A DNA stretch of 64,000 bases from Deinococcus sp. KSM4-11 (GTDB taxonomy: Bacteria; Deinococcota; Deinococci; Deinococcales; Deinococcaceae). The DNA is taken from positions 1,302,001-1,366,000 of the forward strand of contig NZ_SSNX01000001.1 in the NCBI RefSeq assembly GCF_004801415.1. The letters are read 5' to 3'. Below, piece after piece: positions 29,641-39,283 of the stretch. The first letter of the stretch is position 1; the number at the start of each line of letters is the position of its first letter. The notes below the pieces were generated by a model. That model worked only from the letters and a program-made list of their open reading frames with translations, was not told the origin of the DNA and did not search any database. The position numbers and the translations under genes are program-made.

Positions 29641-30783
29641 GTGCGTGCGCGAATCGTCGTGGGAGTGCTGCTGGCCGGACTGATCGCGGTGGCGGCCCCT
29701 GCCGCTCCCTTCCTGGCCCATTACGGAGCGTGGCCCCACCGGCCGGATCGGCCGGTCACGGTGCTGCTGGCCGGCGTGGCCCCGAAGTACGACGATTCGG
29801 CCCCGGTGTGGCCGTGGCCGGCGAAACCCGAGGATTACAGCGGCAACACCGACACCATCCTGCTGGCACAGGTGCGGCCGGACGGCAAGATGAACCTGCT
29901 GAGCATTCCCCGCGACTCCTGGATGAACATTCCCGGCTGGGGCGAGGGCAAGATCAACGGCGCGAACCCGCACGGCGGGCCCGACATGCTCATCGCCGCC
30001 GTGCAGAAGCTGACCGGCGTACCGGTGGACGGCTACGCGTTCGTGTCCCTGTACGCCCTGCGGGCCCTGACGGACGCGGCGGGCGGCGTCACGCTGGATG
30101 TTCCTGCCCGCATGAAGTACGACGACAACGCCGGGCACCTGCATATCGACCTGCACCCTGGCGTGCAGCACCTCAGTGGCGTGCAGGCCGAGGGTTTCCT
30201 GCGGTTCCGGCATGACAACATGGGGGATATCGGGCGGGTTCAGCGCCAGCAGCTGTTCCTGAAGGCGCTGGCCGCACAGGCGAAACGGCCCTGGAACTGG
30301 TGGCGGGTGCCCCTGATGGTGAGCGCCATCGACCGCAACACGAAGTCCGGCCTGAACAAGGCGACCGTGGGGGCACTGCTGGGCGCGGCCTCGGGCGGCC
30401 TGACCCTGCAGACCAGCACCGTGCCCGGCTCCTTCGGCTACCGGGGCGCGGCCAGCGTGTGGGACGTCGATCAGGCCGCGCTGGACGCCCTGGTCGCCAA
30501 GTCCTTCCGTGATCCCACTGATCCGCGCTTCCTGAATGTGGCGGTGGTGAACGTGGATGCGCCCGACGGAAGTGCCCGCCGTCTGAAGGCCCATCTGGAG
30601 GATCTCGGATACCGGAATGTGTCGATTGCCAATGGAGCGCGCGGGCCCGCCAAGACGACCATCTCGGGCACCCTGGCGGGCCGGGTGCAGCAGGATGTGG
30701 GGCATGGCGCGGTGGCGGCCGGGGCTGGTGTGCCGGGCGCCGACGTAACCGTGCGGCTGGGGTCGGATACGCCCGCGAACTGA
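29641..30783 (+). CDS. LytR-CpsA-Psr (LCP) family cell wall ligase
   Basis: 380 residues. A membrane helix at about 3-22 is followed by the LCP domain: NTDTILLAQV with the Asp contacting the pyrophosphate, LLSIPRDSWMNIPGWGEGKINGA with the catalytic Arg, and FLRFRHDNMGDIGRVQRQQLF. From about 295 there is a LytR C-terminal domain (VAVVNVDAPDGSARRLKAHLEDLGY). LCP enzymes move polyprenyl-linked glycopolymers onto peptidoglycan on the outer face of the membrane. The start at GTG 29641 follows a TATGCT box. Confidence 0.93.
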   Translation: MRARIVVGVLLAGLIAVAAPAAPFLAHYGAWPHRPDRPVTVLLAGVAPKYDDSAPVWPWPAKPEDYSGNTDTILLAQVRPDGKMNLLSIPRDSWMNIPGWGEGKINGANPHGGPDMLIAAVQKLTGVPVDGYAFVSLYALRALTDAAGGVTLDVPARMKYDDNAGHLHIDLHPGVQHLSGVQAEGFLRFRHDNMGDIGRVQRQQLFLKALAAQAKRPWNWWRVPLMVSAIDRNTKSGLNKATVGALLGAASGGLTLQTSTVPGSFGYRGAASVWDVDQAALDALVAKSFRDPTDPRFLNVAVVNVDAPDGSARRLKAHLEDLGYRNVSIANGARGPAKTTISGTLAGRVQQDVGHGAVAAGAGVPGADVTVRLGSDTPAN

Positions 30784-30903
30784 GCGGACTCCACTGACGT
30801 TCATTCGCGTCGAGGCCCTGATCGGGTCGTACCATCATCGGCCCGATACATCCCTCACGGGCAAGGAGCCGTCGCACGGAGAGCAGACGATCAGGCCAAA
30901 GAT

Positions 30904-30917
30904 CTGAATCGATTCAG
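30904..30917. promoter_or_regulatory. LacI-family operator-like palindrome
   Basis: CTGAATCGATTCAG is a perfect 14-bp palindrome with the central CG and TGAA half-sites of LacI/GalR-type operators. It lies 18 bp upstream of the -10 box of the alpha-glucosidase gene, over the -35 region, so repressor binding would block RNA polymerase. Confidence 0.65.
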
Positions 30918-30935
30918 TTGCATCCACTTTCCTGC

Positions 30936-30941
30936 TACGCT
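30936..30941 (+). promoter_or_regulatory. leaderless -10 box TACGCT (alpha-glucosidase gene)
   Basis: TACGCT followed by 6 nt and ATG 30948; the LacI-type palindrome covers the -35 position. Confidence 0.55.
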
Positions 30942-30947
30942 GTGCCC

Positions 30948-32555
<1,608 letters not shown>

Positions 32556-32577
32556 TACACAGGCGCCCCCACCTCAG

Positions 32578-32606
32578 ACGCCTGCCGTGAACTGTCCGGC
32601 AGGCGT
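32578..32606. terminator. two-way hairpin terminator
   Basis: Perfect 10-bp arms ACGCCTGCCG / CGGCAGGCGT around a 9-nt loop, between the convergent alpha-glucosidase and kinase genes. TTGT follows on the plus strand. Confidence 0.65.
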
Positions 32607-32693
32607 TGTGACGCTGTCTGCCAGGTGCACAGCCTTGACGGCCACGATGTCCAGTCACCCCCTGCCCCTCCCGAGAGCAAGCAGGTGTCCGAA

Positions 32694-33446
32694 TCAGTAC
32701 GGCAGGCCCGCGAGGCGCAGGAGTTCCTTGCGGGCCACCTGGGCGTCGGCCAGCCGCAGGTGGCGCTCCGGGTGGGTCAGGGCGACCAGCAGGCTGCCGA
32801 GCGGATCCTGGGTCTCGTCCCAGACCTCTCCGGGCTCCGGCAGCCAGCCATGCAGGCCCCAGCCGAGCAGCACGCCGATCCCGAACAGGTCGCTCTCCGG
32901 GCCGAGCGGTTCGCCCCGCGCCGCCTCTGGACTCTGGAAGGCGGCCGTGCCGAACCGGGTGGGCGACTCGAACGTCTCCAGTGCAGGGCCAGCCAGGTCG
33001 AAGTCCACCAGTTTGGCGCTGCCGTCGGGCTCCACGATGATGTTCTCCGGTTTGATGTCCCGGTGCACCAGCCCCAGGCTGTGCAGGTACGCCAGCCCGT
33101 CCAGGACATGCGCCATGGACAGCAGGAAGGCCCGGCGGTCATGGGTGGCGGCGGGCCGGTGGGCGTAGCGGGTGAACATCACGTCGCCGCGCGCGAGGAC
33201 GGCCACCAGGGCCGGTTGATCGTCCACGCTGGCCCGCCCCAGCATGCGCCCCAGGCGGGGATGATCCAGACCGTGGGCGTGCTGGTACTCCCGGTCGGCG
33301 AAGGTCGCGAGGTGCAGCGGGAAGATCTTGACGGCGCAGGGCTGGCCTTCGCGGGTCACGGCGAAGTACACCAAGCTGTGGGACCCCCGGCCGACCGGGC
33401 GGACGAGCCGGATTCCATCTCCAACCACCTGTCCTGCGAGCGGCAC
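32694..33446 (-). CDS. serine/threonine protein kinase with DFD motif
   Basis: 250 residues, a bare kinase domain. A degenerate Gly loop [10 protein letters not shown], Lys in [19 protein letters not shown], then [10 protein letters not shown] in place of DFG (Gly replaced by Asp), [14 protein letters not shown] and [16 protein letters not shown]. The metal-binding Asp is kept but the flexible Gly of DFG is lost, so switching between active and inactive states may be altered. There is no membrane helix. Start GTG 33446, six nt from a TAGCTT box. It stands alone, convergent with the alpha-glucosidase and divergent from lepB. Confidence 0.88.
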   Translation of the reverse strand: MPLAGQVVGDGIRLVRPVGRGSHSLVYFAVTREGQPCAVKIFPLHLATFADREYQHAHGLDHPRLGRMLGRASVDDQPALVAVLARGDVMFTRYAHRPAATHDRRAFLLSMAHVLDGLAYLHSLGLVHRDIKPENIIVEPDGSAKLVDFDLAGPALETFESPTRFGTAAFQSPEAARGEPLGPESDLFGIGVLLGWGLHGWLPEPGEVWDETQDPLGSLLVALTHPERHLRLADAQVARKELLRLAGLPY

Positions 33447-33452
33447 GGCTTC

Positions 33453-33458
33453 AAGCTA
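33453..33458 (-). promoter_or_regulatory. leaderless -10 box TAGCTT (DFD kinase gene)
   Basis: TAGCTT on the minus strand, 6 nt before GTG 33446. Confidence 0.45.
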
Positions 33459-33606
33459 TCCCAGGACTCCCCCCACCGGATAGGCCTCCCCCACCGGCCG
33501 AGTCCGGATGATGAGACCGGCTGGCCCCGCGCTGCGCGTGATTTGCACGGCTGGCCGCCAGGTGGAAGTGCCTTGACGGTCCCGCTGCACCTTAGGACGG
33601 ATGGGC

Positions 33607-33612
33607 TATCCT
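33607..33612 (+). promoter_or_regulatory. leaderless -10 box TATCCT (lepB)
   Basis: TATCCT followed by 9 nt and ATG 33622. Confidence 0.5.
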
Positions 33613-33621
33613 GCGCGGTGC

Positions 33622-34404
33622 ATGACGAGACTTAGTAAAGCCGCCCCGACCGCTCTGCAGAAACTGTGGAAAGAACTGCTCGAACCCATTGTGTTCGCGG
33701 TGGTCATCACGCAGTTCGTGGCAACGCTGGTCGGCGTGGACGGCGTGAGTATGATGCCCAACCTGCGTGACCGCGAGCGGGTGTTCGTGCCGAAGTACGA
33801 GACCTGGTTGCACAAGGCCGGCGTGGGTGAATTCAGCCGCGGGGACATCCTGATCTTCAAGCCGCCACGCGAGGCGTCCGCAAAGATCTCGAACCTGAAC
33901 AAGAGCGCCTTCGGGCTGTACAGTTACCGGCCCTTCCTGATCAAGCGCCTGATCGGCCTACCGGGCGACCGGATCAAGGTGCAGGGAGGCGAGGTGACGG
34001 TGAACGGCGTGAAACTCGATTCCTCCTGGACGACCGATTACTGGCGGGATCAGGGCTGCTGGGATTCGCAGAGTGCCCTGGCCACACAGACGACCTCCGA
34101 CCAGTACGGGGTGGTACCGAACCAGGCGGAGATCACGGTACCTGCCGGGTCGTACTTCGTGATGGGCGACAACCGCACGCCGAGCGGTTCGGAGGACTCC
34201 CGCCTGTTCGGGCCGGTCGCCCGCCGGGATGTGGCGGGCCGGGCGGCCGCGGTCGTGTGGCCGATCATGCGCAAGTCGAACGTCAAGTACGACTGCGCCG
34301 CGAACGCCGTGGGAGAGTTCAGCGGCACGAACGTCCTGAACTGGCGCCTGCTGACCCGTCCGGAGGCGTTCCAGACCCTGAAATCCAGCCTGGCTGCCAA
34401 GTAA
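33622..34404 (+). CDS. lepB: signal peptidase I
   Basis: 260 residues. One N-terminal membrane helix (about 22-38) precedes the catalytic Ser43 in GVSMMPNL. The general base Lys108 is in [12 protein letters not shown], and [22 protein letters not shown] forms the later conserved boxes. It removes Sec and Tat signal peptides on the outer face of the membrane, serving the many secreted proteins encoded nearby. The region between the catalytic boxes ([17 protein letters not shown]) has an insertion with a lone Cys. Start ATG 33622. Confidence 0.96.
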   Translation: MTRLSKAAPTALQKLWKELLEPIVFAVVITQFVATLVGVDGVSMMPNLRDRERVFVPKYETWLHKAGVGEFSRGDILIFKPPREASAKISNLNKSAFGLYSYRPFLIKRLIGLPGDRIKVQGGEVTVNGVKLDSSWTTDYWRDQGCWDSQSALATQTTSDQYGVVPNQAEITVPAGSYFVMGDNRTPSGSEDSRLFGPVARRDVAGRAAAVVWPIMRKSNVKYDCAANAVGEFSGTNVLNWRLLTRPEAFQTLKSSLAAK

Positions 34405-34418
34405 CCAGTGGGGAAACG

Positions 34419-34446
34419 GAGGCGGCCGGGCATGCCCGGCCGCCTC
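34419..34446. terminator. two-way hairpin terminator (28-bp perfect palindrome)
   Basis: Arms of 14 bp (GAGGCGGCCGGGCA and its complement) meet without a spacer, between the convergent lepB and DUF503 genes. There is no T-tract on either side. Confidence 0.6.
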
Positions 34447-34473
34447 GACGCTGCAAGATCCAGCTCCGGCGGA

Positions 34474-34806
34474 TCAGTCCTCGTCCGGATCGTCGGGTGC
34501 CTCGTCACCGTCCAGGGAAGTGATGACCGTGTGCTCGCTGGTCACCCGGTACGGGCCCTCCTTGGCGATGTAGTCGGCAGCCATGCGCAGGGTTTCCTCG
34601 ACCCAGCCGTAATCGTTGCTGATGGTGGCCACCCCAATCACCTCCCAGTCGTGGGCGTCCAGGCCGTCGAGCCGGGCGACCGTCAGGGGGTATCTGGCCT
34701 TGAGACGCTCCACGACGGGACGCACCAGGGCGCGTTTCTCCTTGAGGTTGCTCACCCACGGCATGTCCACGCGGATGGTCAGGACGCCCACGTAGCCGAG
34801 GGCCAC
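34474..34806 (-). CDS. DUF503 family protein (YlxP-like)
   Basis: 110 residues from GTG 34806. The pattern [33 protein letters not shown] ... [38 protein letters not shown] is typical of DUF503, a small dimeric ferredoxin-like-fold protein. In other bacteria YlxP lies in the nusA-infB-rbfA operon, which hints at ribosome assembly, but here it follows the HMA-like gene by 2 bp. The acidic tail [10 protein letters not shown] is genus-like. Function is unproven. Confidence 0.88.
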   Translation of the reverse strand: MALGYVGVLTIRVDMPWVSNLKEKRALVRPVVERLKARYPLTVARLDGLDAHDWEVIGVATISNDYGWVEETLRMAADYIAKEGPYRVTSEHTVITSLDGDEAPDDPDED

Positions 34807-34808
34807 GG

Positions 34809-35024
34809 TCAGAGCATGCCGGCCAGGAAGCCCTGGGCGCGCACCTTGCGCACGAGGTCCATGACCGTGAGTTCGGTGGCGTCGTAGTAGACCTCGATCT
34901 GGCCCTCGTCGGGGGCGGCGCGCGTCACGCCCGGCGTGGCGAGCAGGGCGGCCGCAACCTTATGTCCGGCCTCCCGGCTCATGCCTCGGACGCCCAGCAG
35001 GACGCGGGTGGGTGGGGTGGTCAT
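34809..35024 (-). CDS. heavy-metal-associated-like domain protein without CxxC
   Basis: 71 residues from ATG 35024. The beta-alpha-beta-beta-alpha-beta pattern of HMA/CopZ domains is visible ([26 protein letters not shown] ... [24 protein letters not shown]). The metal loop GMxCxxC reads GMSREAG, so both cysteines are missing and copper binding is unlikely. It may be a protein-interaction or sensor remnant of the fold. CATAAT lies six nt before the ATG, and the DUF503 gene follows in the same transcript. Confidence 0.75.
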   Translation of the reverse strand: MTTPPTRVLLGVRGMSREAGHKVAAALLATPGVTRAAPDEGQIEVYYDATELTVMDLVRKVRAQGFLAGML

Positions 35025-35030
35025 GGGCGC

Positions 35031-35036
35031 ATTATG
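35031..35036 (-). promoter_or_regulatory. leaderless -10 box CATAAT (HMA-like gene)
   Basis: CATAAT on the minus strand, 6 nt before ATG 35024. Confidence 0.5.
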
Positions 35037-35073
35037 CCGCCGGGAGCGCCGCGTGTCTGCGCCGCCGTGGGGG

Positions 35074-35574
35074 TCAGTCGGGGGCACCCAGCGTCACGGT
35101 GAGCCTCCGGCCGGGCGCGGTGTCGGTACGGCTCCCCAGGTGGCAGATCCCGTACGATCCAGGACTGACGGTTCCTTCCTCGCGTGCCTTGGTGAACAGG
35201 ATGGGTGTCACGGGCAGGTGGATCTCGTACACGGCCGAGTCGTACGCGCTCTTGATCACCGCCTGGAAGAGCCCATCGGCCGTTCCGTCGGGAGCGTCCG
35301 GGGCAAGCGAGACGGTGCGGACGAGCACGATGGGCCGGTCTCCCTGCCAGACATGCTGCGCCTGGACGAAGCCGTGCAGACCCGTGTCGTCCTCGGCCAC
35401 GAAGGAGTGTTCGCTCCGTTCGTAGAATTTCAGGGCGGGCAGGCTGGTGTGCAGGCGGCCCTCACGTTCGCGTTCGGGCAGGGCGTCGAAGGCCGGTTCC
35501 AGGTGGCGCTGAAGAGTCAGATCGAGCGACTGGAGAGCCGCGTAGTCCGGCTCGCCGTAGGTGCGGTAGCGCAT
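35074..35574 (-). CDS. DUF1999 family protein, GNAT-like fold
   Basis: 166 residues. [38 protein letters not shown] and [21 protein letters not shown] closely follow the pattern of the Thermus thermophilus DUF1999 protein, a structurally solved acetyltransferase-like family confined mainly to Deinococcus-Thermus. The acetyl-CoA R/QxxGxG/A loop is not obvious, so activity is uncertain. It is probably leaderless (TAGCCT six nt upstream). Good support for the taxonomic assignment of the window. Confidence 0.82.
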   Translation of the reverse strand: MRYRTYGEPDYAALQSLDLTLQRHLEPAFDALPEREREGRLHTSLPALKFYERSEHSFVAEDDTGLHGFVQAQHVWQGDRPIVLVRTVSLAPDAPDGTADGLFQAVIKSAYDSAVYEIHLPVTPILFTKAREEGTVSPGSYGICHLGSRTDTAPGRRLTVTLGAPD

Positions 35575-35580
35575 GAGGGC

Positions 35581-35586
35581 AGGCTA
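35581..35586 (-). promoter_or_regulatory. leaderless -10 box TAGCCT (DUF1999 gene)
   Basis: TAGCCT on the minus strand, 6 nt before ATG 35574. Confidence 0.5.
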
Positions 35587-35656
35587 GCAGGGCGCGGGGG
35601 GCGTGCCGTGGGCGGGTGTCACCCAGCGGGTGAAGGTGCCCAAGGGGACATTCAAC

Positions 35657-35671
35657 TTATACTGAGTTCAA
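35657..35671. promoter_or_regulatory. FadR-type operator overlapping the -10 of the acyl-CoA ligase gene
   Basis: TTATACTGAGTTCAA is a 15-bp pseudopalindrome with the -10 box TATACT (35658-35663) inside its left half. It differs from the site at 17114 at only two positions (the central base and one N position) and fits the same recalled FadR consensus. A GTTC-N6-GAAC element overlaps its right edge. Confidence 0.6.
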
Positions 35672-35767
35672 TTTAGAACCTGGTGTAGTCGCCGTGACTG
35701 CCGCCCCCTGATCCAGCCCTGGCCCCGCCACACGATCATGATCCAGCCCACCGTCCTGAGGAACGCC

Positions 35768-37480
35768 ATGACCCACTCCCCATCCCGCCCCTGGCTCACC
35801 CACTACGAACCCGGCGTTCCCCATGACTTCCAGCCCAGCGGGCGCACCCTGCCACAGGTGCTGGAACACGCGGCCGCCACCTGGCCGGAGCGCACGGCCC
35901 TGGACTTCCTGGGAGCGGGCACCACCTACCGCGCGCTGCTGGAGGACGCCCGCCGGCTGGCGAGCGCGCTTCACAAACTGGGCGTGCGGCCCGGCGACCG
36001 CGTGTCGATCATGCTGCCCAACTGCCCGCAGTTCGTGACCGCGTTCTATGGCGCCCTGATCGCCGGGGCCGTCGTCGTGAACACCAGTCCGCTGTATACC
36101 GCGCCGGAACTCCAGCACCAGCTGATCGACAGCGGCTCCGAGACCCTGATCCTGCTCGACACCTTCTATCCGCGCTACGAGCAGATCCGCGCGCAGGTGC
36201 CGGTGAAGCGCGTGCTCGTGACGGGTATTCAGGACGCCCTGCCCTTCCCCAAGAACCTGCTGTATCCGATCAAGGCGCGGCGGGAAGGCACCTGGGTTCA
36301 CGTGCCCGCCAGCGAACGCACGCTTTCCTTGAAGGACGTCATCCGCTCGCAGCCACCGGCCGCGCCGGGCGTGGGCGTTACCGCCCAGGACACCGCGCTG
36401 TTGCAGTACACAGGCGGCACGACGGGCACGCCCAAGGGGGCCATGCTCACCCACCGGAACCTCGTCGCGAATGCGGAGCAGGCCCGCGCGTGGATGTCGG
36501 ATCTGCGCGAGGGCCATGAGGTCACGCTGGCCGCCATTCCCTTCTTCCACGTGTACGGCATGACGGTCGCCATGAATCTGAGCGTGCTGACCGGCGCGAC
36601 CATGGTGCTCATCCCGAACGCCCGCGACATCCGCATGGTTCTGGACGGCATTTCCCGCACGAAGGCCACGCTGTTCCCCGGCGTACCCACGCTGTACAAC
36701 GCCATCAACAACCACCCGGACACCGCCGCGCACGACCTGACCTCGATCCGCGCGTGTATCAGCGGCAGCGCGCCCCTGCTGCGCGAGACGGCCCGCCGCT
36801 TCCGGGAGATCACGAACGGCGCGAACCTGGTAGAGGGCTACGGCCTGACCGAGGCGAGCCCCATCACGCACACGAATCCGATCTTCGGGGATCAGCAGGA
36901 CGGCAGCATCGGCCTGCCCTTCCCCGGCGTGGACGCCATGATCGTGGACGACCAGGGCCAGCCAGTACCGACCGGCGAGACCGGGGAACTGTGGGTGGCC
37001 GGTCCGATGGTCATGCAGGGCTACTGGAACCGCCCGGACGAAACGGCCGCCACGCTGGTGAAGTCCGGCGGCCTGACCTGGCTGAAGACCGGGGACATGG
37101 CCACCATGGACGACGCCGGGTACTTCCGGATCGTGGATCGCAAGAAGGACCTGATCATCGCCGGGGGCTTCAACATCTACCCGCGCGAGGTCGAGGAAGT
37201 CCTGATGACCCACCCGGCCGTACTGGAGGCCGCCGCCGTGGGCGTGCCTGACGAGTACCGGGGCGAGAGCGTCCACGCGGTGGTGGCCCTGAAACCCGGC
37301 CAGAGCGTGACCGAGAAGGAACTGATCGCCCACTGCCGCGCGCAGCTCAGCGCGTACAAGGTGCCGCGCAGCGTGGAATTCCGCGCGGAGCTACCCAAGA
37401 CGGCCGCCATGAAGATCCTGCGCCGCGACCTCGCCCAGGACGCCCGCGAGCGCCTTCAGGGCGAGCGCAGCGGTTCCTGA
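35768..37480 (+). CDS. fadD: long-chain fatty acid-CoA ligase
   Basis: 570 residues. The adenylation P-loop LLQYTGGTTGTPKGAM is near 212, followed by GYGLTEASPITHTNP, WLKTGDMATMDDAGYFRIVDRKKDLIIAGGFNIYPREVEE and the C-terminal lysine in PKTAAMKILRRDL. It activates fatty acids with ATP and CoA for beta-oxidation or lipid synthesis. GAGGA precedes ATG 35768 by 6 nt in a leader of about 100 nt. The FadR-type site covers its -10, linking it with the acyl-CoA dehydrogenase at 17177. Confidence 0.93.
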   Translation: MTHSPSRPWLTHYEPGVPHDFQPSGRTLPQVLEHAAATWPERTALDFLGAGTTYRALLEDARRLASALHKLGVRPGDRVSIMLPNCPQFVTAFYGALIAGAVVVNTSPLYTAPELQHQLIDSGSETLILLDTFYPRYEQIRAQVPVKRVLVTGIQDALPFPKNLLYPIKARREGTWVHVPASERTLSLKDVIRSQPPAAPGVGVTAQDTALLQYTGGTTGTPKGAMLTHRNLVANAEQARAWMSDLREGHEVTLAAIPFFHVYGMTVAMNLSVLTGATMVLIPNARDIRMVLDGISRTKATLFPGVPTLYNAINNHPDTAAHDLTSIRACISGSAPLLRETARRFREITNGANLVEGYGLTEASPITHTNPIFGDQQDGSIGLPFPGVDAMIVDDQGQPVPTGETGELWVAGPMVMQGYWNRPDETAATLVKSGGLTWLKTGDMATMDDAGYFRIVDRKKDLIIAGGFNIYPREVEEVLMTHPAVLEAAAVGVPDEYRGESVHAVVALKPGQSVTEKELIAHCRAQLSAYKVPRSVEFRAELPKTAAMKILRRDLAQDARERLQGERSGS

Positions 37481-37525
37481 CTCCGGCGAAACGTCGACGA
37501 CTCCGCCGGGAACGTCACCGGGAGT

Positions 37526-38548
37526 TCAGGCGTTCGCGAGCGGCGCGTACGCACTCGCCCCGCCATCCAGCGGGCTCGGGGGGCGGCCCTGGTGCAGCGC
37601 CGCCGCCCCGGCCAGCGCAATCATCGCGCCGTTGTCGGTGTTCAGGCCAGCGCCGGGGAAGACCACGCGCAGGCCAGTCGCCGCGAAGGCCTCCCGCAGC
37701 GCCCGGTTGGCGGCGACACCACCCGACACGACGACCGTGCCCCGCCCCGTCGCCTCGGCGGCCCGCACGGTGGTCTTCACGAGAACCCGTACGGCCATCC
37801 TCTGGAAACTGGCGGCCAGATCCTCCGGTGCCGCTCCCGCGCGGTGCGCGAGCAGGGCGGCTGTCTTCAGGCCGCTGAAGCTGAAGTCGAAGCCCTTCTG
37901 ACCCTGCAGGGGTTCCTTGAAGGCCACCGCGTCCACGTTTCCGCGCGTGGCCGCCTCGCTGATGGCCGGGCCGCCCGGATACCCGAGGCCCGCCAGCCGG
38001 GCGATCTTGTCGAAGGCCTCGCCCGCCGCGTCGTCCTTGGTCGCGCCGACCAGCACGTATTCGCCCTCGCGCGGCACGTCGAACAGGTGCGTGTGCCCGC
38101 CGGACACGACCAGCGCCAGGTACGGGGCGTGCAGGTCGCCCTCGGCCGCCGCCGCGTGGATGTGACCCTCCAGGTGATGCGCCGCGTAGAAGGGCACGTC
38201 CAGCGCCTGCGCCAGGCCCTTGCCGTACATCAGGCCCACCAGCAGGGCCCCGACCAGCCCGGGACCGGACGTGGCCGCCACCGCGCCGAGGTCTGTGAGG
38301 GTCACCCCTGCATCCTCCAGGGCATCCCGCGTGATCTCCGCGATGCGTTCTACGTGTTCGCGGCTGGCGAGCTCCGGCATGACCCCGCCGTACTGCGCGT
38401 GCACCGTCTGCGACCACACCCGGTTCGACCGCACCCGCAGCGACCCGTCCGGCACGAGTTCCACCACGCCGACGCCCGTGTCGTCGCAGGACGTGTCGAT
38501 CCCCAGCACCAGGCGGGAGCGGTCAGAGGTCATTGCCTGGGGGCTCAT
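37526..38548 (-). CDS. tsaD: tRNA N6-adenosine threonylcarbamoyltransferase TsaD
   Basis: 340 residues. GIDTSCDDTGVGVVE near 16, the iron-binding HxxxH in AAHHLEGHIHA near 120, LALVVSGGHTHLF and the C-terminal VVSGGVAANRALREAF are diagnostic. It transfers the threonylcarbamoyl group made by TsaC to A37 of ANN-decoding tRNAs, together with TsaB and TsaE. Start ATG 38548 is eight nt from a TACCCT box; ATG 38533 has no good ribosome site. Divergent from mnmD, another tRNA anticodon-loop enzyme. Confidence 0.96.
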   Translation of the reverse strand: MSPQAMTSDRSRLVLGIDTSCDDTGVGVVELVPDGSLRVRSNRVWSQTVHAQYGGVMPELASREHVERIAEITRDALEDAGVTLTDLGAVAATSGPGLVGALLVGLMYGKGLAQALDVPFYAAHHLEGHIHAAAAEGDLHAPYLALVVSGGHTHLFDVPREGEYVLVGATKDDAAGEAFDKIARLAGLGYPGGPAISEAATRGNVDAVAFKEPLQGQKGFDFSFSGLKTAALLAHRAGAAPEDLAASFQRMAVRVLVKTTVRAAEATGRGTVVVSGGVAANRALREAFAATGLRVVFPGAGLNTDNGAMIALAGAAALHQGRPPSPLDGGASAYAPLANA

Positions 38549-38556
38549 CGCGCGTC

Positions 38557-38562
38557 AGGGTA
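38557..38562 (-). promoter_or_regulatory. leaderless -10 box TACCCT (tsaD)
   Basis: TACCCT on the minus strand, 8 nt before ATG 38548. Confidence 0.5.
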
Positions 38563-38598
38563 GCAGGGCCCGCGTGGCCCGCGTCATGACGGTCGCAC

Positions 38599-38604
38599 TA
38601 TCCT
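38599..38604 (+). promoter_or_regulatory. leaderless -10 box TATCCT (mnmD)
   Basis: TATCCT followed by 7 nt and GTG 38612. Confidence 0.55.
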
Positions 38605-38611
38605 CCGGGGC

Positions 38612-39283
38612 GTGCCGCCCGACGACCCACCGATCATCACCACGCCGGATGGCTCGCGCACCGCCCTGAGCGCCCGCTACGGCGAGGCCTACGGTTCCCG
38701 GCACGGCGCGGCCACCCAGGCCCGGCACGTTTTTCTGGAGGGCACGGGCACCGACACCCACCCAGCTCCGCGCGTGCTGGAGATCGGCTTTGGGCTGGGC
38801 GTGAACTTCCGGGCCACGCTGGCGAACACAGCGGCGCGTGGCGCGCCCCTAGAGTACGTGGCGTGGGAATTCGACCCGGCCCCGGTGGAGATATTGCGGG
38901 AGGTCGCGGATCAGGAAGCCCATCCCATCTGGCCAGCGCTGCTGGAACGCTGGGCGCCAGACGCAGAGGCCGAGTCTATCCAGCTCGACGTGCAGGACGT
39001 CCGCCTGACCATCCACTTCGAGGACGTCCTGACCGCCACGCTGCCCAGAGCCTGGGCCACGGCTCTGTACCTGGACGGTTTCTCCCCCACCCGCAATCCG
39101 GAGGTGTGGACGCCGGACTTCGTGGCGCGGCTCGCGCTGGCCCTGGCGCCGGGTGGGATGCTCGCCACCTACTCCGCCGCCGGTCACGTGCGCCGCGCGC
39201 TGCAGGCGGCGGGCTTGAGAGTTGAGCGCCGTCCCGGTGCGCCCGGCAAACGCGAGTGCCTACGCGCCGTGCGGTTCGCGTGA
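38612..39283 (+). CDS. mnmD: tRNA 5-methylaminomethyl-2-thiouridine methyltransferase, stand-alone MnmD
   Basis: 223 residues. The AdoMet site [16 protein letters not shown] near 51, [14 protein letters not shown], and the catalytic [19 protein letters not shown] near 151 are those of the MnmC methyltransferase domain. It methylates nm5(s2)U34 to mnm5(s2)U34 in the wobble position. In E. coli this domain is fused to an FAD oxidase in MnmC; here it is a separate gene whose stop overlaps the FAD partner (GTGA at 39280). Confidence 0.92.
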   Translation: MPPDDPPIITTPDGSRTALSARYGEAYGSRHGAATQARHVFLEGTGTDTHPAPRVLEIGFGLGVNFRATLANTAARGAPLEYVAWEFDPAPVEILREVADQEAHPIWPALLERWAPDAEAESIQLDVQDVRLTIHFEDVLTATLPRAWATALYLDGFSPTRNPEVWTPDFVARLALALAPGGMLATYSAAGHVRRALQAAGLRVERRPGAPGKRECLRAVRFA

